From Stenotrophomonas sp. SY1 (lineage in GTDB: Bacteria > Pseudomonadota > Gammaproteobacteria > Xanthomonadales > Xanthomonadaceae), in NCBI RefSeq assembly GCF_021202945.1, contig NZ_JAJOYR010000002.1:1175744-1239743 (forward strand): a stretch of DNA of 64,000 nucleotides, given 5' to 3'. This document shows positions 34,104 to 42,935 of the stretch, one piece after another. The position numbers and the translations under genes were made by a program. Position 1 is the first letter of the stretch. Each line of letters begins with the position of its first letter. The notes under the pieces are model-generated. The model made no database searches and was not told where the DNA came from. It saw only the letters and a program-made list of their open reading frames with translations.

Positions 34104-35357
34104 CTACCCGGCCTGCTCGCGCGCAGCCATCAACATGGCGTCACTGGATTCCTGGAACACGCGCAGGCCGAACTCCGGCAGGATCGCCAGCAGGTGGTCG
34201 AACACGTCCGACTGGGTGGCTTCGTACTGCGCCCACGCGGTGGAGGCGGTGAAACAGTAGATTTCCAGCGGCAGCCCCTGCGGGGTGGGTGCCATCTGCC
34301 GCACCAGCAGGGTCATGCCCTGGTGGATGCCGGCATGGCTGCGCAGGTAACGCTCCACGTAGGCACGGAAGGTGCCCAGGTTGGTCAGACGGCGGGCGTT
34401 GACCGGCTCCGGATGTGCCTGCGCCACCTTGGCATTCCACTGCTGCAGCTCCTGCTGCTTGCCGGCAAGGTAGTCGTCCAGCAGCGCGAACTGGCCCAGC
34501 CGCTCCAGCCCCGGCGCCTCAAGAAAGCGCACGCTGTGCTGGTCCAGGTAGATCGAACGCTTGATCCGGCGCCCGCCCGACTCCTGCATGCCACGCCAGT
34601 TCTTGAACGACTCGGTGACCAGCTTCTTGGTCGGGATGGTGGTGACCGTCTTGTCCCAGTTCTGCACCGTGACCGTATGCAGGGCGATGTCGATCACATC
34701 ACCATCGGCGTTCTGGCTGGGCATTTCGATCCAGTCGCCGATGCGCACGCGGCCATCGCCGCTGATCTGCACGCTGGCCACCAGCGACAGGATGGTGTCC
34801 TGGAAAATCAGCATGAACACCGCCGTGGCCGCGCCCAGCCCGGTGATCATGTGCAACGGTTTCACCCCGACCAGCGTTGCCACGATGGTCAAACCGGCAA
34901 GCACGAACACTACGATCTTGACCACCTGCAGGTAGCCCTTGATCGGCTTGTTGCGGGCGTCGGCACGGCGCTCGTAGAAATCGTTGAACACGTCCAGCGC
35001 GTGTGACACCGCCAGGGCAATGGTCAGCACCGTCCACGCGTGGCACAGCGCCTGGAGCACCCCGACCAGTTTCGGCGGCAGTTCCGGCACGATGCTCAGA
35101 CCGGTGGCCAGCACCACCGACGGCACGATGTTGGACAACCGTGCGATCACCCGCAGCGGTTGCTTGGCATTGTGGTCAGGGCCGGAAAAACGTTCGATCG
35201 CGCGGTGCAGGCCACGCAGCAGAATGCGCTTGGTGATGAAGTTGGCCAGCCATGCCACCAGCACCAGTGCCGCCAGCACCAGCGCCGGATACGCCATTGG
35301 ATACGGCGCCAGCGCATTTTCCAACTGGCCCAGCCACTGGATTCCCGTTACCGCCAT
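34104..35357 (-). CDS. Mechanosensitive ion channel family protein (YbdG/MscM-like)
   Basis: This 417-residue inner-membrane protein has about five spans in the first 190 residues, then an MscS-type pore helix and beta domain (GLGAATAVFMLIFQDTILSLVA, DGRVRIGDWIEMP, and VQNWDKTVTTIPTKKLV). A long cytoplasmic C-terminal region follows. The insert between the beta domain and the C-terminus resembles YbdG, a small-conductance channel linked to osmotic shock. It should open under membrane tension to release solutes. It stands next to folB on the same strand with about 70 bases between. Confidence 0.88.
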   Translation of the reverse strand: MAVTGIQWLGQLENALAPYPMAYPALVLAALVLVAWLANFITKRILLRGLHRAIERFSGPDHNAKQPLRVIARLSNIVPSVVLATGLSIVPELPPKLVGVLQALCHAWTVLTIALAVSHALDVFNDFYERRADARNKPIKGYLQVVKIVVFVLAGLTIVATLVGVKPLHMITGLGAATAVFMLIFQDTILSLVASVQISGDGRVRIGDWIEMPSQNADGDVIDIALHTVTVQNWDKTVTTIPTKKLVTESFKNWRGMQESGGRRIKRSIYLDQHSVRFLEAPGLERLGQFALLDDYLAGKQQELQQWNAKVAQAHPEPVNARRLTNLGTFRAYVERYLRSHAGIHQGMTLLVRQMAPTPQGLPLEIYCFTASTAWAQYEATQSDVFDHLLAILPEFGLRVFQESSDAMLMAAREQAG

Positions 35358-35426
35358 CTGTTTCTTTTCCTTCTGTCTGAAAAACCTGCACTCCGGCGCA
35401 CACTGGCACGGAATTGGCGCAGAAGG

Positions 35427-35786
35427 TTAACCGTCGTTTCGCGAACGCTCGATGATCACGCCCACCGCGCGCGCGCCGCGCACCGCACCGGGCTTGCTCA
35501 ACTTCAGGCGCAGCCACTGCACGTTGAATTCGTCCAGCACGATCTGCGCGCAACGCTCGGCCAGCGTCTCCACCAGGCCGAAATCCGATGCACGCACGAA
35601 CTCCATCAGGCGCTTGCTGACCGCCTTGTAGTTGAGCGTGTGGGCAATGTCGTCGGTGGCAGCGGGCTTGCGGTTGTCGAAGCCCATTTCCAGGTCGAAC
35701 ACCAGCGTCTGGCGGATGCGTCGCTCCCAGTCGTAGATGCCGATCAGGGCGTCGATCTCGAGCCCTTCGATGAAAACCTTGTCCAT
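35427..35786 (-). CDS. folB: Dihydroneopterin aldolase
   Basis: This 119-residue enzyme cleaves 7,8-dihydroneopterin to 6-hydroxymethyl-dihydropterin in folate synthesis. Conserved family segments are the MDKVFIEGLEIDALIGIYDWER start, LNYKAVSKRL and the catalytic FGLVETLAERCA (Glu binding the pterin). The lysine in LKLSKPGAVRGA near the C-terminus is the expected catalytic lysine. Length is normal. It sits between the channel gene and tsaD on the same strand, a common neighbour order near rpsU in gammaproteobacteria. Confidence 0.93.
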   Translation of the reverse strand: MDKVFIEGLEIDALIGIYDWERRIRQTLVFDLEMGFDNRKPAATDDIAHTLNYKAVSKRLMEFVRASDFGLVETLAERCAQIVLDEFNVQWLRLKLSKPGAVRGARAVGVIIERSRNDG

Positions 35787-35975
35787 AGTTGAAGCGGGTA
35801 ACCGGATAGGGGAACGGGCAATGTTACGTGCAGGGGCGTTAAAGCGAGCGGAGATTCGGATGGGGCAACCGGCAACTCCGCATGCAGCGTCAACGCACGG
35901 ACGCGTTGCTCAATGCGGCGCAGAGGCAGCGGACGGGATTTCCATCCACTGGCCACCGGCGCCTTTCATGACGCC

Positions 35976-37028
35976 CTATTCCGCGTTGTCTGCAACCAAA
36001 GGCGGCAACGAAGCCATGTCCCAGCGCGGCGTGACCTTCACTTCCGGCGGGCTGTGCTGGCCGGCCTGCAGGCGCAGTGCGCCGGCGAAGGCGATCATCG
36101 CGCCGTTGTCGGTGCACAACGCCGGGCGCGGGAAGCACACGCGGCCGCCACGGCGTTGCGCGGCGTCCTGCAACTTGGCGCGCAGGCGCTTGTTGGCGCC
36201 GACGCCACCGGCCACCACCAGCACGTCGCAACCAGCCGCATCCAGCGCGCGTTGGCACTTGATGGCCAGCGTATCGACCACCGCATCCTCGAAACCACGG
36301 GCGATATCGGCGCGGGTCTGCTCGCTCTGGTCGCTGTCGCGCCAGGCCAGCAGCACCTGGGTCTTCAAGCCGGAGAAGCTGAAATCCAGGCCGGGCCGGT
36401 CGGTCATCGGCCGGGCAAACTTGTAGCGGCCCGGCGTACCGATCTCGGCCAGCTTGGCCAGCTGCGGGCCACCGGGATACGGCAGGCCCATCAGCTTGGC
36501 GGTCTTGTCGAAGGCTTCGCCGGCGGCATCGTCCAGGGTTTCGCCCAGCAGCCGGTACTTGCCGATGGCGTCGACCGCGATCAGCTGGGTATGGCCACCG
36601 GACACCAGCAAGGCCACGAACGGCGGCTCCGGCGGGTCATCTTCCATCAGCGGCGCCAGCAGGTGGCCTTCCATGTGGTGTACGCCGATGGCCGGCACAT
36701 CCAGGCCCCAGGCCAGCGCGCGCGCCACCCCGGCCCCTACCAGCAAGGCACCAACCAGGCCGGGACCGGCCGTGTAGGCCACCCCGTCAATGTCGGAAAT
36801 GGCGATGCCGGCTTCGTCCAGCGTCTGCCGGATCAGCGGCAAGGTCTTGCGGACATGGTCGCGGCTGGCCAGCTCGGGCACCACGCCACCGTATTCGGCG
36901 TGCAGCGCTATCTGGCTGTACACGGCGTGCGCGCGCAGCGCCGCAGCGCCGGACAGCGCCGTGTCGTAGACGGCTACGCCGGTCTCATCGCAGGATGATT
37001 CAATGCCAAGAACTTTCATGGAGGCCAT
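35976..37028 (-). CDS. tsaD: tRNA threonylcarbamoyladenosine modification protein TsaD
   Basis: This 350-residue protein transfers the threonylcarbamoyl group to A37 of ANN-decoding tRNAs, together with TsaB and TsaE. It has the kinase-like fold motifs: [12 protein letters not shown] at the N-terminus, the metal-binding HHMEGH near residue 115, LVSGGHTQL near 140 and [12 protein letters not shown] near 275. The start at 37028 has GGAGAGG six bases upstream; a second ATG at 37019 gives the classical MKVLGIES start and is a possible alternative. It is divergent from rpsU, the usual arrangement in this group. Confidence 0.95.
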
Positions 37029-37066
37029 TGTGAACCTCTCCAGCCTCCCGGCAAACCCCGAGGGAC

Positions 37067-37094
37067 TTGCACCCATTTTCAAAGGGACTATAAT
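37067..37094 (+). promoter_or_regulatory. Sigma-70 promoter of rpsU
   Basis: A -35 TTGCAC (37067-37072) and a consensus -10 TATAAT (37089-37094) are 16 bp apart, about 48 bases before the rpsU ATG. This is the best consensus promoter in the window, as expected for a ribosomal protein gene. Confidence 0.85.
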
Positions 37095-37142
37095 GCGCGG
37101 CTCGCCGGGCGTGACCCGGTTTCATTGTGTCCCGGAGATTCC

Positions 37143-37358
37143 ATGCCCAGCGTTAAAGTCCGCGAGAACGAGCCCTTCGAGTTTGCTCTTCGCCGCTTCA
37201 AGCGCACTTGCGAAAAGGCCGGCGTGCTGGCCGAAACCCGCAAGCGCGAGTTCTACGAAAAGCCGACCCAGGAACGCAAGCGCAAGGCCGCTGCTGCCGT
37301 GAAGCGCCAGCTGCGTCGTTCCTCGCGCGACGTCACCAAGCGTCAGCGCCTGTACTGA
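37143..37358 (+). CDS. rpsU: 30S ribosomal protein S21
   Basis: This 71-residue basic protein of the small ribosomal subunit starts [20 protein letters not shown] and ends [10 protein letters not shown], matching S21 throughout. It assists base pairing between the 16S anti-Shine-Dalgarno and mRNA. GGAG precedes ATG 37143; an in-frame extension upstream has no support. It is the first gene of the macromolecular-synthesis region (rpsU, yqeY, yihY, dnaG) and has a strong promoter and a terminator of its own. Confidence 0.98.
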
Positions 37359-37407
37359 TCGGACGCGATTCCTGAACGGGGAACCTCGGTTTCCCATTCT
37401 GGAGTGA

Positions 37408-37439
37408 AAGCCGGCACGCGCAAGCGTAGCCGGCTTTTT
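37408..37439 (+). terminator. Rho-independent terminator after rpsU
   Basis: AAGCCGGC (37408-37415) pairs with GCCGGCTT (37429-37436) and is followed by TTTTT. It lies 50 bases past the rpsU stop codon, so yqeY is reached by read-through or from another promoter. Confidence 0.85.
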
Positions 37440-37486
37440 GCGTTCCCGCTCCCTATTGTTCCCACGATCCCGCAACGAGGTGATCC

Positions 37487-37933
37487 ATGAGCCTGAAACA
37501 ACAGCTGACCGATGACATGAAGGCCGCCATGAAGGCCGGCGACAAGCACTCCCTGGGCGTGATCCGCCTGATCAACGCTGCCATCAAGCAGCGTGAAGTG
37601 GACGAGCGCATCGAGCTGGACGACGCGGCGGTGATCGCCGTGCTGGACAAGATGGTCAAGCAGCGCAAGGACTCGGTCACCCAGTTCGAAGCAGCCAGCC
37701 GTGAAGACCTGGCGGCGATTGAGCGCGAGGAGATCGTGGTCATCGAACGCTATGTGCCGGCCAAGATGGGCGAAGCCGAGATCCAGGCCGCCATTGCTGC
37801 CGCTGTGGCCGAAACCGGCGCCGCCTCGGCCGCCGACATCGGCAAGCTGATGGGTGTGCTCAAGCCCAAGCTGGCCGGCCAGGCCGACATGGGCCTGGTG
37901 TCCAAGCTGGTCAAGCAGGCACTGGCCGGCTGA
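37487..37933 (+). CDS. yqeY: GatB/YqeY domain-containing protein
   Basis: This 148-residue protein matches the YqeY family over its length (MSLKQQLTDDMKAAMKAGDK, LGVIRLINAAIKQREVD and GKLMGVLKPKLAGQADMGLV). The domain resembles the tail of the GatB amidotransferase subunit, which contacts tRNA. YqeY itself has no proven function. CGAGGTG lies upstream of the ATG. It sits between rpsU and dnaG, a very common position for yqeY in proteobacteria. Confidence 0.93.
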   Translation: MSLKQQLTDDMKAAMKAGDKHSLGVIRLINAAIKQREVDERIELDDAAVIAVLDKMVKQRKDSVTQFEAASREDLAAIEREEIVVIERYVPAKMGEAEIQAAIAAAVAETGAASAADIGKLMGVLKPKLAGQADMGLVSKLVKQALAG

Positions 37934-37958
37934 TCCGGCCCGTCAGGATGCATGCCGG

Positions 37959-37980
37959 AGGCCCGCTGCGAAGCGGGCCT
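37959..37980 (+). terminator. Hairpin after yqeY
   Basis: AGGCCCGCT (37959-37967) pairs with AGCGGGCCT (37972-37980). The following CTTGCGTTTC is only weakly T-rich, so it may be a partial terminator. Confidence 0.6.
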
Positions 37981-38087
37981 CTTGCGTTTCAGCCATTCAG
38001 GCCATTGCGCCACCACAGGAGCGCCTTCAGATGCGAAGCACACGCCCTGCCCGTTTGCGGACAACTCCCGTGCCCGGATGGGTTTTC

Positions 38088-38115
38088 GGCTTCGCGGCCG
38101 AGCCGCTCCTACGGG
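38088..38115. repeat. Single REP sequence
   Basis: GGCTTCGCGGCCGAGCCGCT followed by CCTACGGG is one reverse-oriented copy of the REP family, lying between yqeY and yihY. Confidence 0.7.
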
Positions 38116-38191
38116 CAGACAAGGCCGGCTTCACCCTGCTTTTTCCATCACATCGCTTAACGTGGTGCGCCTGCCGTGCCCTGCGACCGCA

Positions 38192-39082
38192 ATGCCCTTT
38201 CCGGATTCCGACACGCTCAAGCGACACCTGGAACAGCTGCAGCAAAGCCTTCCCGCCGCGCTGGCCCGCCGCTTCGTCGAAACCAACGTGATGACCCAGG
38301 CCGCATCGCTGGCCTTCTACACCCTGCTTTCGCTGGCACCCTTGCTGGTGCTGCTGCTGTGGCTGACCGCCTCGCTGTATCCGCCAGCGCAACAGGCGCT
38401 GATCGAACAGATCGGCTCGCTGGCCGGCCCCAGCGTGGCCGAGGTCGCGCGCACGGTCATCGCCAATGCCAGCGCGCAACCGGACCTGGGCTCACTGGCC
38501 GGTGTGTGGAGCCTGATTCTGCTGTTCGTCGGCGCCACGGTGGTGTTCGCCCAGCTGCAGAGCGCGTTGAACCTGATCTTCCACTCCGACTCGCGGCGCT
38601 TCGAGGGCATCCTTGGCTGGCTGAAGAAGCGCGTGTTCTCGGCCGGCGTGGTGCTGGCACTGGGTTTCCTGCTGATCGTCTCGATGGTGGCCACCACCGC
38701 GTTGCAGGTGGTATTCGCGCACCTGCCCTCGGTGCTGCCGGCAGTGGCCTACCTCAGCACCGTGCTGCTGTACGCGCTGGGCTTTGCCTTCCTTTACCAC
38801 TACCTGCCCGACCGCCCGGTCAGCTGGCGCCAGGCGTTCCTCGGCGGCGCCATCACCGCGGTGCTGTTCGTGCTGGGGCGCTATGCGATCGGCCTGTACA
38901 TCGCCAATGCGGCGCCGGGCAGCGCCTACGGCTCAATGGGCACGCTGGTGATCATGCTGGTGTGGATCTACTACGCCAGCGTGGTGTTCTTCGGCGGCGC
39001 GCTGATCACCGCAGTGATTGACGAGCGGGCGCGGGCCCGGCACGAAACCGCTGCCGCTACCAACGTGGACATCAACGGCTAA
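38192..39082 (+). CDS. YihY/virulence factor BrkB family membrane protein
   Basis: This 296-residue inner-membrane protein has about six spans and the YihY signature segments: TQAASLAFYTLLSLAPLLVL near residue 33, FAFLYHYLPDR near 200 and the SAYGSMGTLVIMLVWIYYAS block near 250. YihY proteins were once named RNase BN by mistake; their true role is unknown. ATG 38192 is the natural start. The gene lies between yqeY and dnaG, with a repeat-rich gap before dnaG. Confidence 0.88.
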   Translation: MPFPDSDTLKRHLEQLQQSLPAALARRFVETNVMTQAASLAFYTLLSLAPLLVLLLWLTASLYPPAQQALIEQIGSLAGPSVAEVARTVIANASAQPDLGSLAGVWSLILLFVGATVVFAQLQSALNLIFHSDSRRFEGILGWLKKRVFSAGVVLALGFLLIVSMVATTALQVVFAHLPSVLPAVAYLSTVLLYALGFAFLYHYLPDRPVSWRQAFLGGAITAVLFVLGRYAIGLYIANAAPGSAYGSMGTLVIMLVWIYYASVVFFGGALITAVIDERARARHETAAATNVDING

Positions 39083-39371
39083 GGGCGCACCCCTCCCCAA
39101 CCCTCCCCTTGGCTGCGCCAAAGGGAGGGAGCGGTTCGCGGTGATCTGCAAGTCCGTCACGCATGGCTTCCTCCCTTTGGCACAACCAAGGGGAGGGGGC
39201 GGTTCGCAGTGATCTGCAGGTGCGCCACGTATGGCTCCCTCCCTTTGGCGTAGCCAAGGGGAGGGCTGGCTGGGGAGGGGTGCTTCGGCGACCAAGCCCG
39301 ACGCAGGCGAGTACACTTCTCCCCCATCCCTGTTGTGTGCCCCGCCCTCCGGCGGCGCTGTTCATTGCCGC
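39083..39371. repeat. Array of three CCCTCCCC/GGGGAGGG palindromes before dnaG
   Basis: Palindromes lie at about 39087-39131, 39168-39200 and 39236-39284, each with a CTTTGGC/GCCAAAG core. Between them are two near-identical copies of GCGGTTCGCGGTGATCTGCA (39131-39150 and about 39199-39218). No gene is seen; the dnaG ribosome site would lie in the last 20 bases. Confidence 0.85.
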
Positions 39372-41132
39372 ATGGCCCGACTCCCCGACGCGTTCATCGA
39401 CGACCTGCTTGCCCGCACCGACATTGTCGAGGTGGTCAACTCGCGCGTGCCGCTCAAACGCAAGGGCAAGGAATACGAAGCGCGCTGTCCGTTCCATGAC
39501 GAACGCTCGCCCAGCTTCTACGTCTCGCCGACCAAGCAGTTCTACCACTGCTTCGGCTGCGGCGCGCACGGCACGGCAATCAGCTTCCTGATGAACTACG
39601 ACCGCCTCGAATTCCTCGATGCGGTGGACGAACTGGCCAAGCGCGTGGGCATGGAAGTGCCACGTGAGAGCAACCCGCGCAGCCAACAGCAGCAGGACGA
39701 CAGCCGCGACCAGTACTCCGCGCTGGATGCCGCCAGCCGTTTCTTCCAGAAACAACTGGAAGGCAGCGACAAGGCCCGTGCCTACCTGGACAGCCGTGGC
39801 GTCGATGCCGACACCCGCGCGCGCTTCTCCATCGGCTACGCACCGGACGGCTACAGCGCGTTGAAGGACGCGCTGGGCAAGGACGAGCGGCGCATGAAGC
39901 TGCTGGACCGCGTCGGCCTGTTCTCCAAAAATGATCGCGGCCATGTCTACGACAAGTTCCGCGACCGGGTGATGTTCCCGATCTTCGACCGCCGTGGCCG
40001 CGTCATCGCCTTCGGCGGCCGGGTCATGGAAAAGGACGACGGCCCCAAGTACCTCAACTCGCCGGAAACCGCGCTGTTCCACAAGGGCCGCGAACTGTAC
40101 GGCCTGTGGCAGGTGCGCCAGGCCAACCAGAAGATCGAACGGCTGATCGTGGTCGAGGGCTACATGGACGTGGTCAGCCTGTTCCAGTTCGGCGTCACCC
40201 AGGCGGTGGCGACGCTGGGCACGGCGACCACGCCGGACCATGCCGAGCTGCTGTTCCGCAACGCACCGGACGTCTATTTCTGCTTCGATGGCGACAACGC
40301 CGGTCGCAAGGCTGGCTGGAAGGCGCTGGAATCGGCGCTGCCGCGCATGAAGGACGGCCGCCAGGCGTTCTTCCTGTTCCTGCCCGATGGCGAAGACCCG
40401 GACACCATTGTGCGCAAGGAAGGTGCCGACGCGTTCGATGCACGCCTGAAGCAGGGCACGCCGCTGTCGCAGTTCTTCTTCGACGAACTCAGCCGCGAGA
40501 TCAACCTCGGCACGCTCGACGGCAAGGCACGCCTGGCCGAACGCGCAAAACCAATGCTGGCGCAGATTCCCGATGGTGCGTTCGGCGACCTGATGAAGCA
40601 GGAGCTGGCACGCCTGACCGGCATCGGCGCCAACACGTCCAACCCGGCCCCTGCCGCAGCACGCCCGCCGATGCGCGGCAATGCGATGCCGGCGCAGAAA
40701 CGCAGCCTGGTGCGTGCGGCCATCGCCATCCTGTTGCAGCAACCTTCGCTGGCAATGAACCTGGAAGGCCACCACGCCATCGGTGGCCTGCGCCTGCCCG
40801 GCATCGAACTGCTGGTCGAACTGCTGCAACTGGTGGAGCAGCGCCCTGACATCAGCACCGGCGCGTTGCTTGAACATTTCAACGAACGCGAAGAACAGGG
40901 CGCACTGCACAAGCTCGCCGCCATGGCCATGCCCGGTGATGACGCCAGCTGGGCGCAGGAACTGCAGGACGCCATCCATCAGCTGGAGAAACAGCTGCTG
41001 CAACAACGGTTCGAGGAGCTGCAGGCCAAGCAGCGACAGCAGGGACTGGACCCTGCTGACAAGTACGAGTTGCAGGAGCTGTTCAAGGCGCTCCGGGCCA
41101 CGATGGTTTCATCCCGTAACGGAGCACCGTGA
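39372..41132 (+). CDS. dnaG: DNA primase
   Basis: This 586-residue enzyme synthesises RNA primers for replication. The N-terminal CHC2 zinc ribbon is visible (ARCPFHDERSPSF and YHCFGCGAHG). The catalytic TOPRIM core follows (VVEGYMDVVSLFQ with the Glu near residue 264, and CFDGDNAGRKA with the Asp pair). The C-terminal DnaB-interacting helical domain is present from about residue 430. The start at 39372 gives the usual MARLPDAFIDDLL beginning. Its stop codon overlaps the start of the next gene by one base. The gene rpoD, which follows dnaG in E. coli, is not next here. Confidence 0.97.
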   Translation: MARLPDAFIDDLLARTDIVEVVNSRVPLKRKGKEYEARCPFHDERSPSFYVSPTKQFYHCFGCGAHGTAISFLMNYDRLEFLDAVDELAKRVGMEVPRESNPRSQQQQDDSRDQYSALDAASRFFQKQLEGSDKARAYLDSRGVDADTRARFSIGYAPDGYSALKDALGKDERRMKLLDRVGLFSKNDRGHVYDKFRDRVMFPIFDRRGRVIAFGGRVMEKDDGPKYLNSPETALFHKGRELYGLWQVRQANQKIERLIVVEGYMDVVSLFQFGVTQAVATLGTATTPDHAELLFRNAPDVYFCFDGDNAGRKAGWKALESALPRMKDGRQAFFLFLPDGEDPDTIVRKEGADAFDARLKQGTPLSQFFFDELSREINLGTLDGKARLAERAKPMLAQIPDGAFGDLMKQELARLTGIGANTSNPAPAAARPPMRGNAMPAQKRSLVRAAIAILLQQPSLAMNLEGHHAIGGLRLPGIELLVELLQLVEQRPDISTGALLEHFNEREEQGALHKLAAMAMPGDDASWAQELQDAIHQLEKQLLQQRFEELQAKQRQQGLDPADKYELQELFKALRATMVSSRNGAP

Positions 41133-41653
41133 TGTTTGCCTGCCGCTTGCTGCTGTCGATCCTTCTGGCCTCGCCTATGGTTGCATCGGCGGCCGAGGCC
41201 ACTTTGCGCCAGCCGCGCCCGAACCTGATCACCGCCGGCCAGCCCAGCGCCCAGCAACTGCGCGATGCCGCCGCCTCCGGCGTCACCACCGTCATCGACC
41301 TGCGCCAGCCCGACGAAGACCGTGGCTTTGATGAAGCCGCACTGGCCGAGCAACTGGGGCTGCGCTACGTGCGCCTGCCCATTGCCGGCGCCAGCGGCAT
41401 CACTGCCGACAACGCGCGCACACTGCAACGCCTGCTCAAGCAGGACAAAGGCACCACCCTGCTGCACTGCGCCTCTAGCAATCGCGCTGGCGCGCTGTTG
41501 TCGTTGATCAACGCCGGCATCGAAGGCGCACCGGTGGAAGCGGCATTGCAACTGGGCCGTGATGCCGGCATGACCTCGCTGGAGGCAGCCGCGCGCGACG
41601 CGCTGGAAAATCCCGCATCGCTCCCGGCCAGCAAGAAGCCGCCCACGCCCTGA
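41132..41653 (+). CDS. Exported CX4R phosphatase-like protein (DUF442/TIGR01244-type)
   Basis: This 173-residue protein has a signal peptide (VASA before AEATL) and a dual-specificity-phosphatase-like fold. The active-site loop LLHCASSNRAG gives Cys-x4-Arg, as in beta-lactamase-hydrolase-like (DUF442) proteins rather than the Cys-x5-Arg of true protein tyrosine phosphatases. The segment TVIDLRQPDED holds the usual general-acid region. Substrate unknown; it may act on a sulfur compound or a phosphoester in the periplasm. GGAG precedes the ATG, which shares one base with the dnaG stop codon. Confidence 0.78.
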   Translation: MFACRLLLSILLASPMVASAAEATLRQPRPNLITAGQPSAQQLRDAAASGVTTVIDLRQPDEDRGFDEAALAEQLGLRYVRLPIAGASGITADNARTLQRLLKQDKGTTLLHCASSNRAGALLSLINAGIEGAPVEAALQLGRDAGMTSLEAAARDALENPASLPASKKPPTP

Positions 41654-41688
41654 TCCGTTAACGCCGACATCCGCCACCCAGGAGGCCC

Positions 41689-42681
41689 ATGCCAATGACC
41701 CGCTGGTGGTCGCGACTGCGACCGGACAACTTCACCCTCGCCCTGCTCGGCACCATCGTGCTCGCCACCGTCTTGCCGATGACCGGCGCGGCGGCACGCG
41801 GCTTCGACCACTTCACCGACTTTGCCATTGCCGCGCTGTTCTTCCTGCACGGCGCACGCCTGCCGCGCGAATCGATCATCGCCGGCATGCTGCACTGGCG
41901 CCTGCATGTGGTAATCCTGGCCTGCACGTTCGTGTTGTTTCCGCTGCTGGGGTTGGCGTTCAAGCCACTGTCCGGCTGGGCGCTGACACCGGACCTCTAC
42001 ATCGGCGTGTTGTTCCTGTGCGCCCTGCCCTCCACCGTGCAGTCCTCGATCGCCTTCACCTCGATGGCCGGTGGCAACGTACCGGCAGCAGTGTGCGCTG
42101 CTTCGCTGTCGAGCATCCTCGGTGTGTTCCTGACCCCGCTGCTGATGACCGTGCTGGCCGGCTCGCAGGGCGGCATGGCCAACCCGCTGCACGCGGTCGG
42201 CGCGATCATGCTGCAGCTGCTGGTGCCGTTCGTCGCCGGTCATCTGCTGCGGCCGTGGATCGCCCACTGGGTGGAGAAGCGACGCGCCTTGCTGCGCTTC
42301 ACCGACCAGGGCACGGTGCTGCTGGTGGTGTATGCCGCGTTCGGTGAGTCGGTCAACGAAGGGCTGTGGAGCAAGACGCCGGTCGTTTCGCTGCTGACCG
42401 CTGCGCTGGTTGCAGTGGTGCTGCTGGCCATCGCCATGCCCGGCATCACCTGGCTGGCGCGGCGCCTGGGCTTCAGCCGTTACGACGAGATTCCCATCGT
42501 CTTCTGCGGCTCCAAGAAGAGCCTGGCCACCGGCGTGCCGATCGCCAAGGTGCTGTTCGCCGGCGGCAGCCTCGGCGCGATCGTGCTGCCGATCATGATC
42601 TACCACCAGATCCAGCTGATCGTGTGTTCGGTGGTTGCACAACGTTATGCGCGGCAGGCAGCCAACGCGGAAAAGGTCTAA
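41689..42681 (+). CDS. Bile acid:sodium symporter family protein (YfeH-like)
   Basis: This 330-residue inner-membrane protein has about ten spans and the SBF/YfeH motifs: DFAIAALFFLHGARL near residue 45, LPSTVQSSIAFTSMAGGN near 110 and FCGSKKSLATGVPIAKV near 270. Family members carry organic anions with sodium; a bacterial substrate such as a keto acid is possible, but bile acid itself is unlikely. GGAGG precedes the ATG. It follows the phosphatase-like gene by 35 bases, probably in one transcript with dnaG. Confidence 0.87.
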   Translation: MPMTRWWSRLRPDNFTLALLGTIVLATVLPMTGAAARGFDHFTDFAIAALFFLHGARLPRESIIAGMLHWRLHVVILACTFVLFPLLGLAFKPLSGWALTPDLYIGVLFLCALPSTVQSSIAFTSMAGGNVPAAVCAASLSSILGVFLTPLLMTVLAGSQGGMANPLHAVGAIMLQLLVPFVAGHLLRPWIAHWVEKRRALLRFTDQGTVLLVVYAAFGESVNEGLWSKTPVVSLLTAALVAVVLLAIAMPGITWLARRLGFSRYDEIPIVFCGSKKSLATGVPIAKVLFAGGSLGAIVLPIMIYHQIQLIVCSVVAQRYARQAANAEKV

Positions 42682-42690
42682 GCCGCGCTG

Positions 42691-42822
42691 CCGTAGGAGC
42701 GGCCTCGGCCGCGAAGCCGACATTCCATCCGGTCAAGGCGAAGCTCGCCCACAGATCGCTGGATTGCGGATTCCATTCGTGGAGGAAGGACTCTTGGCTT
42801 CGCGGCCAAGGCCGCTCCTACG
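42691..42822. repeat. Inverted REP pair
   Basis: CCGTAGGAGCGGCCTCGGCC (42691-42720) faces TGGCTTCGCGGCCAAGGCCG (42795-42822, ending CTCCTACG). It is the same family as the other REPs, with a GGCCTCGG loop variant. Confidence 0.8.
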
Positions 42823-42867
42823 ACAGTGCGCGGGCTACGCCTTTCGTCACAGCGCCCTGCAACCACA

Positions 42868-42899
42868 AACGGCAGAAGCACTTTCCTGCTTCTGCCGTT
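42868..42899 (-). terminator. Hairpin between the symporter gene and ctaB
   Basis: AACGGCAGAAGCA (42868-42880) pairs perfectly with TGCTTCTGCCGTT (42887-42899). It can serve the end of ctaB on the minus strand and also the convergent symporter transcript. Confidence 0.7.
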
Positions 42900-42935
42900 C
42901 CGGTTACTGCGGTCCTGCGCTTACCGGTGCCTGCG

